Source: Sphingobium sp. AP50 (lineage in GTDB: Bacteria; Pseudomonadota; Alphaproteobacteria; Sphingomonadales; Sphingomonadaceae). Taken from it: a stretch of DNA of 64,000 bases. Under the pieces are notes generated by a model. The model was not told the origin of the DNA. It saw only the letters and a program-made list of their open reading frames with translations, and did no database searches. Below are positions 16,664-25,959 of the stretch, one piece after another; the first letter of the stretch is position 1, and the number at the start of each line of letters is the position of its first letter. The position numbers and the translations under genes are program-made. The stretch covers positions 90,562-154,561 of the forward strand of contig NZ_FNYZ01000016.1 in NCBI RefSeq assembly GCF_900109095.1, written 5' to 3'.

Positions 16664-18913
16664 ATGAAACTGGATATCTTCACCCTGCTGTCCGCGACTG
16701 CGCTCAGCACCATAGTCTGCGCGACGGCGATCGCGCAGACGAGCGAAAGCAGCAATGCCGCGCAGCAGGAAGAACAGGCCGAGACGCAGATTCTGGATGA
16801 ACTGCGCGTGCTGGATACGGCCGAGGCGCAGGCGCGTCAGGCGCTGGGTTCGTCCATCATCACGGCCGAGGATATTCAGAAGCGGCCACCGGTCAATGAT
16901 CTGGCCGACATCATCCGTCGCCAGCCGGGCATCAACCTGACCAACAGCGGATCGGGCGGCACCTATGGCAATAATCGCCAGATCGACATTCGCGGCATGG
17001 GGCCGGAAAACACGCTGATCCTGATCGACGGCAAGCCGGTCCAGTCGCGCAATTCTACGCGCATGGGCCGCGACGGCGAGCGCAATTCGCGCGGCGACAC
17101 CAATTGGGTGCCGGCCGAGGAAGTCGAGCGCGTCGAAATCCTGCGCGGCCCGGCGGCGGCGCGCTACGGTTCGGGCGCGGCCGGCGGTGTGATCAACATC
17201 ATCACCAAGGGGCCTTCGCAGGACTTCCACGGATCGGTGACCGGCTATATCCAGCAGCCTGACGACACGTCAGAAAGCAACACGAAGCGCGCCAATTTCT
17301 CGCTGAGCGGGCCGATCGTGAAGGATATCGTCAGCTTCCGCCTCTATGGCAATTATAACAAGACGTCGGCCGATAATGCGCTGATCAACGCCGATGCATC
17401 GGGGACCGCCGAAGGTGAAAATCCGCCCGGTGCGCGCGAAGGTGTGACCAACAAGGATATCAACGCCATGCTGCGCTTCACGCCCGGCAGCGGCCAGCGC
17501 CTGGACATCGAAACCAGCTTCAGCCGTCAGGGCAATGAATATGCGGGCGAATATCGCCTGTCGGGCAGCGGCGCGACCAGCGAGAATGTGTCGGCGATGG
17601 TGGGCGAGGAGACCAATGTCATCAAGCGCCAGACCGCCAGCGCCAATTATCAGGGCGATTTCGATTTCGGTACGGCGAAGCTGATCGCGCAATATGAATA
17701 TACCAAGAACCGCCGCCTGAACGAAGGTCTGGCCGGTGGTCCTGAAGGGACGTTCAATACGACGAGCGAATTTTCGACGTCGCGCATGAAGAACTGGTAT
17801 GTGAACGGATCGCTGGACGTGCCGTTCCAGACCGGCAGCCTGATGCATGTCGTGACGGTCGGCGGCGAATTCCGATACGAATATCTGAACGATCCCTATG
17901 CCATGTCGCAGGTTCTTCAGAACACGCAGGAAATTCCCGGCGCAGAAGAGGGCACGCGCGATGCGACTTCGGATGCCGATACGTTCGCCGCGTTCATCGA
18001 GGATAATATCATCCTGGGGCCGGTGACGGTGACGCCGGGCATGCGTTTCGACCGGCATAGCCAGTTTGGCAGCAACTGGTCGCCCAGCCTGAACCTGTCC
18101 TTCGCGCCGATCGCCAATCTGACGCTGAAGGGCGGCATCGCCCGCGCGTTCAAGGCGCCGAACCTGTATCAGTCCAACCCCAATTATCTTTATTATACGC
18201 GCGGCAATGGCTGTCCCCTTGACTATTCGAACCTGGGCGGCGGCTGCTATGTGCAGGGTAATGCGGATCTGGATGCGGAGCGCAGCGTCAACAAGGAAAT
18301 CGGCATCGCCTACGCCCCCAAGGGGTGGAATTTCAGCGTCACTTATTTCCGCAACGATTATGACAACAAGATCATCGCGGGCAATGTGCCGATCGGCAAT
18401 ACCACGGGCGGATCGACCATCGGTCGCATCTTCCAGTGGCAGAATGCGCCCAAGGCGGTTGTGGAAGGCATCGAAGGCAATATCCTGCTGCCGCTGCACA
18501 AGACGCTGAGTTTCAACACCAATGTCACCTATATGATCCAGAATGAGAATAAGACGACCGGCGAACGGCTGTCGGTCATTCCCGACTATACGATCAACTC
18601 GACGCTGGACTGGCAGGTGACGCCGCAATTCAACCTGCTGATGACCTTCACCCGTTACGGCAAGCAGGTGCCCAACAGCGTCTTCTATAGCGGGGCGACC
18701 CCGACCGAGGAGCAGTTGCGGCCGCGCCCGGCCTATAATCAGGTCGGCCTGAACGCCAATGTGAAGGTGAACGACAATTTCCGTATCGGTGCGGGCGTGT
18801 CCAACCTGTTTAACAAGCGCCTCTATCGCGAAAGCTCGAACAATGCGTCGGGTGCGAACAATTATAACGAGCCGGGTCGTGCTTATTTCGTGACGACGAC
18901 GGCGTCCTTCTAA
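16664..18913 (+). CDS. fepA: TonB-dependent catecholate siderophore receptor (FepA/PirA-like)
   Basis: Outer-membrane gated channel for ferric siderophores. 749 aa: signal peptide at residues 1-25, plug domain, then a 22-strand barrel ending in the aromatic TTTASF. The plug contains RQIDIRGMGPENTLILIDGK, the RMGRDGERNSRGDTNWVP stretch and EILRGPAAARYGSGAAGG, nearly the same order and wording as FepA-type enterobactin receptors. The convergent operon encodes a trilactone-type esterase and TonB/ExbB/ExbD, which supports a catecholate substrate. The exact siderophore is unknown. The upstream palindrome suggests iron control. The gene symbol reflects family resemblance only. Confidence 0.85.
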   Translation: MKLDIFTLLSATALSTIVCATAIAQTSESSNAAQQEEQAETQILDELRVLDTAEAQARQALGSSIITAEDIQKRPPVNDLADIIRRQPGINLTNSGSGGTYGNNRQIDIRGMGPENTLILIDGKPVQSRNSTRMGRDGERNSRGDTNWVPAEEVERVEILRGPAAARYGSGAAGGVINIITKGPSQDFHGSVTGYIQQPDDTSESNTKRANFSLSGPIVKDIVSFRLYGNYNKTSADNALINADASGTAEGENPPGAREGVTNKDINAMLRFTPGSGQRLDIETSFSRQGNEYAGEYRLSGSGATSENVSAMVGEETNVIKRQTASANYQGDFDFGTAKLIAQYEYTKNRRLNEGLAGGPEGTFNTTSEFSTSRMKNWYVNGSLDVPFQTGSLMHVVTVGGEFRYEYLNDPYAMSQVLQNTQEIPGAEEGTRDATSDADTFAAFIEDNIILGPVTVTPGMRFDRHSQFGSNWSPSLNLSFAPIANLTLKGGIARAFKAPNLYQSNPNYLYYTRGNGCPLDYSNLGGGCYVQGNADLDAERSVNKEIGIAYAPKGWNFSVTYFRNDYDNKIIAGNVPIGNTTGGSTIGRIFQWQNAPKAVVEGIEGNILLPLHKTLSFNTNVTYMIQNENKTTGERLSVIPDYTINSTLDWQVTPQFNLLMTFTRYGKQVPNSVFYSGATPTEEQLRPRPAYNQVGLNANVKVNDNFRIGAGVSNLFNKRLYRESSNNASGANNYNEPGRAYFVTTTASF

Positions 18914-18980
18914 TAGGCTTTGTTCCCATCCGGTGCTCTCGTGGGGTCGGATGGGGCCAAGCGATCAAAGGCGAACCTTG

Positions 18981-19115
18981 TCCCTCTCCCACCGGGAGGG
19001 GGAGGGAGCCGCGCAGCGGCGGAAGGGTGAGGGGGACAGGGTGCGAAAGTGGCTGCCCTCACCTTCCCACTCGGCTGCGCCGAGCGGGCCCCTTCCTCTC
19101 CCGATGGGAGAGGAG
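18981..19115. repeat. Large imperfect palindromic repeat
   Basis: C/T-rich and G/A-rich halves pair with each other: CCCTCTCCCACCGGGAGGG at the left and CCTCTCCCGATGGGAGAGG at the right are each small hairpins. The inner parts (GGAAGGGTGAGGG against CCCTCACCTTCC; CCGCGCAGCGG against GGCTGCGCCGAG) are inverted copies. It resembles the dispersed intergenic palindromes seen in sphingomonad genomes. Confidence 0.65.
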
Positions 19116-19214
19116 ATGATGTCGGCACACTACCCAAACCTGCCTTTTCACCACGCTTGAAATGCACGGAAGTTTAACATCGTCGCAGCCTGAAAGTGCG
19201 AAATGGCGAAAGGG

Positions 19215-19239
19215 CCGCAACACCAGAGAGGTGCTGCGG
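19215..19239. terminator. Terminator-like hairpin between convergent genes
   Basis: CCGCAACACC pairs with GGTGCTGCGG (one mismatch) around a 5-nt loop. T-rich sequence follows on the plus strand and TTT on the minus strand, so it could serve both the receptor gene and the esterase operon. Confidence 0.6.
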
Positions 19240-19269
19240 TTCTTTTCGTTCGGTTTCAGAAGGTGAGGC

Positions 19270-20163
19270 CTACGGCCGCAATCCGACGGACAGGCGCAGG
19301 GCGGGCGGGATGGTGGCGTTGAACATCGGGCCGTGGGTGAGGCCGGGGAAATCCTGTCGCTGGACCTTCAGGCCTTTGATCGCCTTTAGCCGGTCATCGA
19401 AGGCCTGCCGCCCCTCTGCGCCGATCGCGCGGCGGCCTGCGCGGGCGGCGCGGGCCGGATCGACCTCCGTGGTGGAGCCTTCGCCGATGACCAGCGTGCA
19501 GCGGCATCGCAGGCCAGTCGTCGCGCCATGGGTGATCGCGCCGTCATTCCACCAGAGCGAGGGGCTGGCGGCATAATAGGCGCTGAACGCCTGTGGATGG
19601 ACGAGCAGCACATGCAGCGTGAACAGGCCGCCGAGGCTGTGGCCCCATAGGGTCTGGCGCTTTGGATCGATCGGGGCGAGCGCGGCGACGCGGCTGCGCA
19701 TGTCTCCGGTCATGAGGGCCAGTATCGCGTCCGCTTCGCCGCTCTTGCGACCGCGCGTATCCTGGCTTTGCGGGCCGGGCGTATAGTCCCGCGTCCGTTC
19801 CGTCGTATCCAGTCGCAGCGGACTATCATGGCCGACGGCGACGATCACTGGCGGCCCGGCGGCGTCCAGCGTGTCGAGCATCTTTTCGTCGATCGCCGCC
19901 ATCGCGGCCTTGCCATCCAGCATCCAGATCGCCGGATAGCCGGTCTTTGGCGCTTTACGTTTCGGGATCGCGACCTTGAGCAGATAGCTGCGCGCGCCGT
20001 CGGGTGATGCGACCTTCAGCGTTTCGAAACGATAGAGGGGATGGCCCCGGTCTGCGATCGTCTGGGGCGCCGGAAGGCTGGTGTCGGGCTGCGCGAATAG
20101 AGGGGCTGCCGCCCCCGCGAAAAGGGCGAGGGGCAGGCCGACGGCCGCAGGAAAATGTTTCAT
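19270..20163 (-). CDS. Alpha/beta hydrolase, siderophore (trilactone) esterase-like (IroE/Fes type)
   Basis: 297 aa with an N-terminal signal peptide (residues 1-24, ending PLFAQ), so probably periplasmic. The nucleophile elbow GHSLGG, the YYAASPSLWWNDG block and the late THGPMF histidine are the features of the IroE/Fes/BesA group, which hydrolyses cyclic catecholate siderophores such as enterobactin. It is the last gene of the exbB-exbD-tonB operon and overlaps tonB by 4 nt. With the convergent FepA-like receptor this points to import of a catecholate siderophore followed by periplasmic linearisation to release iron. A general esterase role is the alternative. Confidence 0.75.
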   Translation of the reverse strand: MKHFPAAVGLPLALFAGAAAPLFAQPDTSLPAPQTIADRGHPLYRFETLKVASPDGARSYLLKVAIPKRKAPKTGYPAIWMLDGKAAMAAIDEKMLDTLDAAGPPVIVAVGHDSPLRLDTTERTRDYTPGPQSQDTRGRKSGEADAILALMTGDMRSRVAALAPIDPKRQTLWGHSLGGLFTLHVLLVHPQAFSAYYAASPSLWWNDGAITHGATTGLRCRCTLVIGEGSTTEVDPARAARAGRRAIGAEGRQAFDDRLKAIKGLKVQRQDFPGLTHGPMFNATIPPALRLSVGLRP

Positions 20164-20953
20164 TTTGTTCCGGGAAGATAAAAGCCGATGGGGACTTGCA
20201 TGGGGATGGTGTCGCCGGCCACTTCGGGCGGCGGCGGTGGAAGGGGATCGGCGCGGCGGACCGTGTCGAGCGCTTCGGTGTCGAAGGGCTTGAAGCTGGC
20301 GCCGCGATTGACCTCTACCGACAGCACCTTGCCCCGGCGGTCGAGCGTCAGGCTGATCTGTACGCGGCCTTCGCGTTTCATCAGCTTGGCGGCCTGGGGA
20401 TAGCGTTTATGCCGATCGAGATGGGCGAGAACCCGGCCGCGCCAGACGGCGGCTGCATTGCCCCCGCCACGTGCGCTTTCACCTGCTGACGATCCGGTCG
20501 AGGCGCCGGTTGCCGCGCCACTGGCCGTTCCGGTTGTACCTGCCTGGCTGCTGCCGGTGCCGGCCGCCGCGCTGGGGGCTGCCGCCGGAGCAGGAGACGG
20601 GCGGGCGGCGGGCAGGCTGACAGGGACGATGGGACGGGGCGTCTCTATGATGGGCGTCGGTTCGCTTTTTTGCACGACCGTCTGCTGCGGCACCGGCTTT
20701 GCCGCCGGGGCGGGTGCGGGGGCAGCGGCCGATGCCTGAGCCGACGGGGCGATTTCCTGCGCGATGGGCAGTGGCGCGAGATCGATCGCGATCGGCGGCG
20801 GTTCTGGCAGGCGCACCAGATGCGCGCCGCTCCAGCTTGCCGCGATCACCAGCGCGACGCCATGCGCCGCGGCGACCGCGCTGAGCGAGCGGCGCCATCG
20901 CTTCGTGTCACCGCGATCATCGAAGAGGTGCGCCGGGTTGAGGGCCACCGCGC

Positions 20954-20957
<4 letters not shown>
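20160..20957 (-). CDS. tonB: TonB-family energy transducer
   Basis: Couples the ExbB/ExbD proton motor to outer-membrane receptors. 265 aa: one N-terminal membrane helix (about 27-45), a long Pro/Ala-rich periplasmic linker (residues about 50-160) and a C-terminal TonB domain with WRGRVLAHLDRHKRYPQAA and GKVLSVEVNRGAS. The start is a TTG at 20957 that shares bases with the exbD stop (TTGA); no in-frame ATG exists near it. It overlaps the esterase gene by 4 nt, so three proteins of the operon appear translationally coupled. Confidence 0.88.
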
Positions 20958-21370
<413 letters not shown>

Positions 21371-21375
21371 GCGGT

Positions 21376-22194
21376 TTACTCCGCCGCCTGAAGCATTTTG
21401 GGCTTCACCTGACCCCGGCTGGCGTCGCGCGAGACGAGGCGCAACACGGCGGCGGAAGTGTCGCCGACCAGTGCCTTGTAACCGGCGATCTGGCGGGCGA
21501 AATGATTGTAGATGACGACGGCCGGAATGGCCGCGACCAGACCCAGGGCAGTCGCCAGCAGCGCTTCGGCGATGCCCGGCGCGACGACGGCCAGATTGGT
21601 GGTCTGGGTTTCGGCGATTCCCACGAAGCTGTTCATGATGCCCCAGACGGTGCCGAACAGGCCGACGAAGGGTGCGGTGGAGCCGATGGTCGCGAGGATG
21701 CTGGTGCCGCGCTGCATCCGGCGAACGGCGGCGGTTTCGGTGCGGTCGAGGCGCGAGACGATACGTTCCTTGAGGCCATCGACATCATCGAGCGCACCAT
21801 CGGACTGCTGGATTTCCACGCGGGCGGCGCTGAGGAAGGCGGCGGCAGCGATGGCATCGGTACTGACTGCGCGGGATGCGTCGCCCAGGCCGCGCGCGTC
21901 ATCGATCTGGGTGAAGGCGGTCCGGTGGAGGGCGACCAGCTTCTTGAGTTCCAGCGATTTGGCGACCAGCACGGTCCATGTCGCGACCGATGCGAGGGCG
22001 AGGCCGATCATCACCGACTTCACCACCCAGTCGGCCGCCATGAACATGCCCCAGGCCGTCAGGTTATGCGGCAGGGTGGGGGCTGCGGCGAGGGCGGGTT
22101 CGGCGGTTGCGGCCAGCGCCATGGCGGCAAGGAGGACGGTGCTGCGTGTCGTGGACGCGCGCGGACGGGACGGCAAAATCGATGCAAAAGCCAT
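21376..22194 (-). CDS. exbB: TonB-system motor protein ExbB
   Basis: MotA/TolQ/ExbB-family proton channel. 272 aa from the ATG at 22194, which has GGGGG 5 nt upstream; an ATG at 22224 in the same frame has no ribosome site. An N-terminal signal-like segment precedes three membrane helices. The conserved GSTAPFVGLFGTVWGIMNSF and the NLAVVAPGIAEALLATALGLVAAIPAV region are diagnostic (motif quoted in part). First gene of the exbB-exbD-tonB-esterase operon; the upstream region shares CTAATGCGA with the receptor promoter. Confidence 0.93.
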   Translation of the reverse strand: MAFASILPSRPRASTTRSTVLLAAMALAATAEPALAAAPTLPHNLTAWGMFMAADWVVKSVMIGLALASVATWTVLVAKSLELKKLVALHRTAFTQIDDARGLGDASRAVSTDAIAAAAFLSAARVEIQQSDGALDDVDGLKERIVSRLDRTETAAVRRMQRGTSILATIGSTAPFVGLFGTVWGIMNSFVGIAETQTTNLAVVAPGIAEALLATALGLVAAIPAVVIYNHFARQIAGYKALVGDTSAAVLRLVSRDASRGQVKPKMLQAAE

Positions 22195-22217
22195 GTTGAC
22201 CCCCAATATGATATTGG

Positions 22218-22240
22218 TTCGCATTAGTTAACTCGCTTCG
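22218..22240 (-). promoter_or_regulatory. Possible iron-regulator site upstream of exbB
   Basis: On the minus strand this reads CGAAGCGAGTTAACTAATGC followed by GAA. It contains CTAATGCGA, shared with the palindrome upstream of the siderophore receptor, plus a GCGAG half resembling its other arm. Function inferred from the shared motif and from both genes being iron-uptake genes. Confidence 0.35.
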
Positions 22241-22302
22241 ACTCTGGCACCCCCTCCACATGAATAACCATTATGCCCACTGTGAAACTGGCAGGGCAGG
22301 CG

Positions 22303-22896
22303 TCAGGCGATGGCCGCCGAGAGCGATTCCCGGACCCGTGCTATCGCCAGTTCGAGCGGCTCCGTCTCCCCCAGCAACAGAAAGCTGCCGTTGAGGGCGA
22401 AGGTGCAATGGCCATGCACCGTTGCGATCAGAGACCGTGCCAGCCGGGGCGCCTGATCGCGGGTTTGGGGGGGCAATATCGCTGCGACTTCGCGCACCAC
22501 TACATCGGTCAGGCCGCCGCGCCGGATGGCGAGCGTGTCGGGCATCGCCATGTCGGCGGGCAGGCGATGGTCGTAGATTGCCGTCCACAGATTGAGATTG
22601 TCGGCGGCGAAGCTGAAATAGCCCTGCACCAGCGCCGCGATCCGATCGGTCGAGGGCGATGCCAGCTGCTCTTCCAGATGCGCGGCCCATAGCTCAAAGG
22701 TGCGCGTGTTGATCGCGGCGAGCAGCAGATCGTAGCTGCCGAACACATTATAGAGCGTGCCCACGGCATAACCGATCCGCTTTGCCACTTCCCGCGCGGA
22801 AAAGCGCGCGAAGCCGACCTCCGCCATCAGGCGATGGCCTTCCTCCAGGATCAGCACCTCCAGTTCGGCGCGGCTATGGTCGGATCGTCTGCCCAT
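22303..22896 (-). CDS. TetR-family transcriptional regulator
   Basis: 197 aa dimeric repressor. The N-terminal helix-turn-helix is clear (RFSAREVAKRIGYAVGTLYNVF, residues about 31-52, quoted in pieces: SAREVAKRIGYAVG, TLYNVFGSYD). The C-terminal ligand domain with HGHCTFALNGSF is of a type found in regulators of membrane or lipid genes, but no ligand can be named. Divergent from the DUF2339 gene; the 85-105 nt between them carry two copies of a palindrome that is the likely operator for both. Confidence 0.88.
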   Translation of the reverse strand: MGRRSDHSRAELEVLILEEGHRLMAEVGFARFSAREVAKRIGYAVGTLYNVFGSYDLLLAAINTRTFELWAAHLEEQLASPSTDRIAALVQGYFSFAADNLNLWTAIYDHRLPADMAMPDTLAIRRGGLTDVVVREVAAILPPQTRDQAPRLARSLIATVHGHCTFALNGSFLLLGETEPLELAIARVRESLSAAIA

Positions 22897-22913
22897 GAGG
22901 GCCGGTTTAGAAA

Positions 22914-22957
22914 TTTAATTGATCACTGTCTAATATTTTAATTGATCACTGTTCAAT
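22914..22957. promoter_or_regulatory. Tandem palindromic operators in the TetR/DUF2339 intergenic region
   Basis: The 16-mer TTTAATTGATCACTGT occurs at 22914-22929 and again at 22937-22952, a 23-bp period. Each contains a near-palindrome: ATTGATCACTGTTCAAT at 22941-22957 and ATTGATCACTGTCTAAT at 22918-22934. Lying between divergent starts, they fit binding of the TetR protein to control itself and the DUF2339 gene. Confidence 0.65.
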
Positions 22958-23001
22958 TTCGCTTTATCCAGCAGTCCTCCATGGCGAATGGAAGGTCTGT
23001 C

Positions 23002-25908
23002 ATGCTGGTTGCGCTGCTTTTGATCCTGTTGGGTGCCGTGTTGTTCGATACGCGACGCCGCATGATGGCGCTGGAGGCGCGCATCGCCATGCTGGAGGCG
23101 GAGGCGCAGCCTGTGCGCGTATCAGTTGCGCCCGTACCGATCGTGCCGGAACCGGTGCGGGTGGTGCGCGAGAGGGTGGTGGTTCCGCCGCCGCCCACGC
23201 CCAGGGTGACTGCACGTCGGACGCCATGGGCAGAGACGGTTGTTCAGCCGGAGGCCGCGCCGGAGCCGGAAGTTTTTGCTGCCGAACCAATCGAAGAGAT
23301 CGCGTCCGCACGCCCCGCCTTCGGGTTTGAAGAATTGTTCGGGCGACGCCTGCCGATCTGGGCGGGTGGTGTCACGCTGGCTGTGGCGGGCGTGCTGCTG
23401 GTCAAATATTCGATCGATTCCGGGCTGTTGTCGCCTGTCATTCGCGTGCTGCTGGGCCTGATCTTCGGCGGCGGGCTGATCGCTGGCGCGGAAGTCGCGC
23501 TGCGGCAGGAAGCGCGGGTGCGCGATGCCCGCGTGCGGCAGTCGCTGGCGGGTGCTGGCCTTGCCACCCTTTATGCCGTCATTTTGGCGGCGGCCAATCT
23601 CTATCATCTGGTCGGGCCGGGCACGGCCTTTGTCGGTCTGGCCGGAGTGACCGCGCTGGCCATGGGCCTGTCGCTGCGCTTTGGTGCGCCCAGTGCGATG
23701 CTGGGGCTGGTAGGCGGTCTGGCCGCGCCGGCGCTGGCAGGGGCGGACGAGCCCAATATTCCGCTGCTGTCCTGCTATCTGGCGCTCACCATCGGCGGCC
23801 TGTGCGCCTTGTCCCGGACGCAGCGCTGGATGTGGCTGGGCATGGGCGCGCTGATCGGTGGCGCGGGCTGGGGCAGCCTGCTGCTGCTGTCCGGTGCACT
23901 GGATCTGGCGTCTTCGCTGTCGGTTGGTCTGCTCATTCTGGCGATCGGCATCGCCTTTCCGCTGTTCGCTTTCTCGGGCAGCCGGGCCGCGCTGATCCGC
24001 GCGGTGTCGGCCGTGGTGGCATCGGCGCAGATGGCGGCGCTGATCGCGACCGGTGGTTTTGCGCTGCTGCACTGGGCGCTGTTCGGCCTGTTGTCGGTCG
24101 CCTTCCTCTGGCTGAGCGGTCGGGAGCCGGCGTTGCGCCGCCTGATGCCTGTCGGGCTGGCGGTGGGGCTGTTGCTGGCCGGGGCCTGGCCTGCGCCGGC
24201 GGCTTCCAGCTTCACGCTGGTCGTCCTGGGACTGGCCATGATCTATGGCGGCGGAGCGCTGTGGCGGCTCTGGCGCCCGGCGGGTGGTCTGATCGAGGCG
24301 GGGCAGGTTGCGGGCGTGGCGCTGGGTGGGCTGGCGGTGAGCGCGCTGCACTTTTATCGCGGGTCGGCGGCGGACGATCTGCGCTTTGCCCTGATCGCGC
24401 TCGTGGCCAGCGCCTTGCCCGCCGTCGCGGTGGCGATGGGGTGGCATAATCCGGCGCGGAGGGACGATGCACGGCTTGCCCTGCTGGCGACCAGCGCGGC
24501 GATCCTGCTGGTGCTTGCCGGTATTTTCGGCCTTGCCGGATGGACCCTGCCGCTGGTGGTGGGGATCGTCGCGGTCGCGCTATTGATGCTGGCGGCGCGG
24601 GCCGGGGACATGCGGATCGAATATAGCGGCTGGGCTTTTGTCTTCACGGCCGTCGCGTCGCTGGTGTCCGGGGACCGGGGGTTGGATGAGTTGGGCCGAC
24701 TGGCCGGGGTGAGCGCGGATGCCGCGCCGGGGATCGCCCTGTTGCGCTGGAGCGGCGTGGGGCTGGCGCTGATGCTCTATGCCTGGCGGGCGCGACTGGC
24801 CGAAGGGCGGCTGGTGGCGCAGATCGTCGCCACGCTCTGCGCCTATGGCGCCCTTGTGCAGGTCGTGCCGGTGCTCTGGCTCGCCCCGATCGTTGCGCTG
24901 GCCTTGCCGTTGCTGGCCGAAGGCGCGCGCCGCCTGCCGCCGTTGCGCCTGTTGCCTGCGCTGGCGACTTTGTTCCTGCTGACGTTCCTCTGGGCAGCGG
25001 AACCGCTGCTGGCGTGGATCGACCCGGCGATGCTGTCGCTGCTGGGGCGGTCGATGCTGGTGAGCCTGTTGCCCGATAGGGCCGACATGCTGCTTCGCCT
25101 TGCCCTGCCGGCCGCGCTGATTGCGCTGGCGGTGGTCCGGGGGAAGCGGGCGATCGGGCCGATCGGACGGCAACTGGCGGTGATTGCGGCCGGTCTGTTC
25201 GGCATGATTGCCCTGCATATTCTGTACAAGCAGGTCTTCGCGATCGCGGGCCATGCCGCCTTCGTGCGGATGGGCCTTGCGGAGCGCACGCTTTGGGAGG
25301 GTCTGCTGATCATGGCGGGCTGGGCCGCATGGCGCCGGTTCACTCAGCGGGAGATCGCCCTGACGCTGGTGGCGGCCGGGATCGCGCATAATCTGCTCTA
25401 TACACTGTTGCTGCATAACCCACTCTGGGCGGCGCAGGCAGTCGGTAGCGTGCCACTGTTCAACCTGCTGCTGCCTGCCTTTGCCATTCCGCTGGTCGGG
25501 CTGTGGCTGGTCGGGCGGATGGCGCCAGACCTGGCGGAGCGCTGCACGCGCTATCGCGACGGCGCCTATATGGTCCTGATCCTGCTGTTCGCCTTTACCA
25601 TGCTGCGCCAGTTGTTCTGCGGGCCGATGCTCAACCTGCCCTATCTGTCGGCGGGCGAGGATATTGGCCGCTCTGTTCTGGCGATCGCGCTGGCCATCAG
25701 CTTCCTGCTATGGGGTATTCGCCGGGGTGGGCGTGACTGGCGGATTGCATCGCTGCTGTTGATGCTGGGGGCGGTGGCCAAGGTGTTCCTGCTCGATGCG
25801 TCGGGGCTGACCGGGTTGCTGCGCATCGCCTCCTTCCTGGCGCTGGGCTTCAGCCTGATCGGTATCGGCTGGCTCTATAGTCGCCATCTGCGCGCTGACA
25901 CCGATTAA
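23002..25908 (+). CDS. DUF2339 domain-containing multi-spanning membrane protein
   Basis: Function unknown. About 968 aa from the ATG at 23002, which has GGAAGG 6 nt upstream; an ATG at 22981 would add seven residues. Structure: an N-terminal helix, a short coiled-coil-like segment (RRMMALEARIAMLEAEA), a Pro/Val-rich linker (about residues 30-90), the conserved FGRRLPIWAGGVTLAVAG block and then more than twenty hydrophobic helices to the end. This is the usual architecture of DUF2339 proteins, large polytopic proteins without a proven role. Divergent TetR regulator and shared operators suggest it is induced by a small molecule or envelope condition. Confidence 0.85.
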   Translation: MLVALLLILLGAVLFDTRRRMMALEARIAMLEAEAQPVRVSVAPVPIVPEPVRVVRERVVVPPPPTPRVTARRTPWAETVVQPEAAPEPEVFAAEPIEEIASARPAFGFEELFGRRLPIWAGGVTLAVAGVLLVKYSIDSGLLSPVIRVLLGLIFGGGLIAGAEVALRQEARVRDARVRQSLAGAGLATLYAVILAAANLYHLVGPGTAFVGLAGVTALAMGLSLRFGAPSAMLGLVGGLAAPALAGADEPNIPLLSCYLALTIGGLCALSRTQRWMWLGMGALIGGAGWGSLLLLSGALDLASSLSVGLLILAIGIAFPLFAFSGSRAALIRAVSAVVASAQMAALIATGGFALLHWALFGLLSVAFLWLSGREPALRRLMPVGLAVGLLLAGAWPAPAASSFTLVVLGLAMIYGGGALWRLWRPAGGLIEAGQVAGVALGGLAVSALHFYRGSAADDLRFALIALVASALPAVAVAMGWHNPARRDDARLALLATSAAILLVLAGIFGLAGWTLPLVVGIVAVALLMLAARAGDMRIEYSGWAFVFTAVASLVSGDRGLDELGRLAGVSADAAPGIALLRWSGVGLALMLYAWRARLAEGRLVAQIVATLCAYGALVQVVPVLWLAPIVALALPLLAEGARRLPPLRLLPALATLFLLTFLWAAEPLLAWIDPAMLSLLGRSMLVSLLPDRADMLLRLALPAALIALAVVRGKRAIGPIGRQLAVIAAGLFGMIALHILYKQVFAIAGHAAFVRMGLAERTLWEGLLIMAGWAAWRRFTQREIALTLVAAGIAHNLLYTLLLHNPLWAAQAVGSVPLFNLLLPAFAIPLVGLWLVGRMAPDLAERCTRYRDGAYMVLILLFAFTMLRQLFCGPMLNLPYLSAGEDIGRSVLAIALAISFLLWGIRRGGRDWRIASLLLMLGAVAKVFLLDASGLTGLLRIASFLALGFSLIGIGWLYSRHLRADTD

Positions 25909-25959
25909 CGTCTCGTCATTACTTCACGCTTATGGCCTTGATCATGAGGGGTATTGTTC

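Larger units (their letters stand above)
18914..19269. other. Gene-free stretch between convergent fepA and esterase genes
   Basis: No supported coding frame. It holds a large imperfect palindrome (18981-19115) and a terminator-like hairpin (19215-19239), listed separately. The remainder shows nothing recognisable. Confidence 0.7.

Noticed and set aside
19196..19576. 126-codon plus-strand frame after the palindromic repeat
   Set aside because: Runs into the antisense of the esterase gene and shows no motif.
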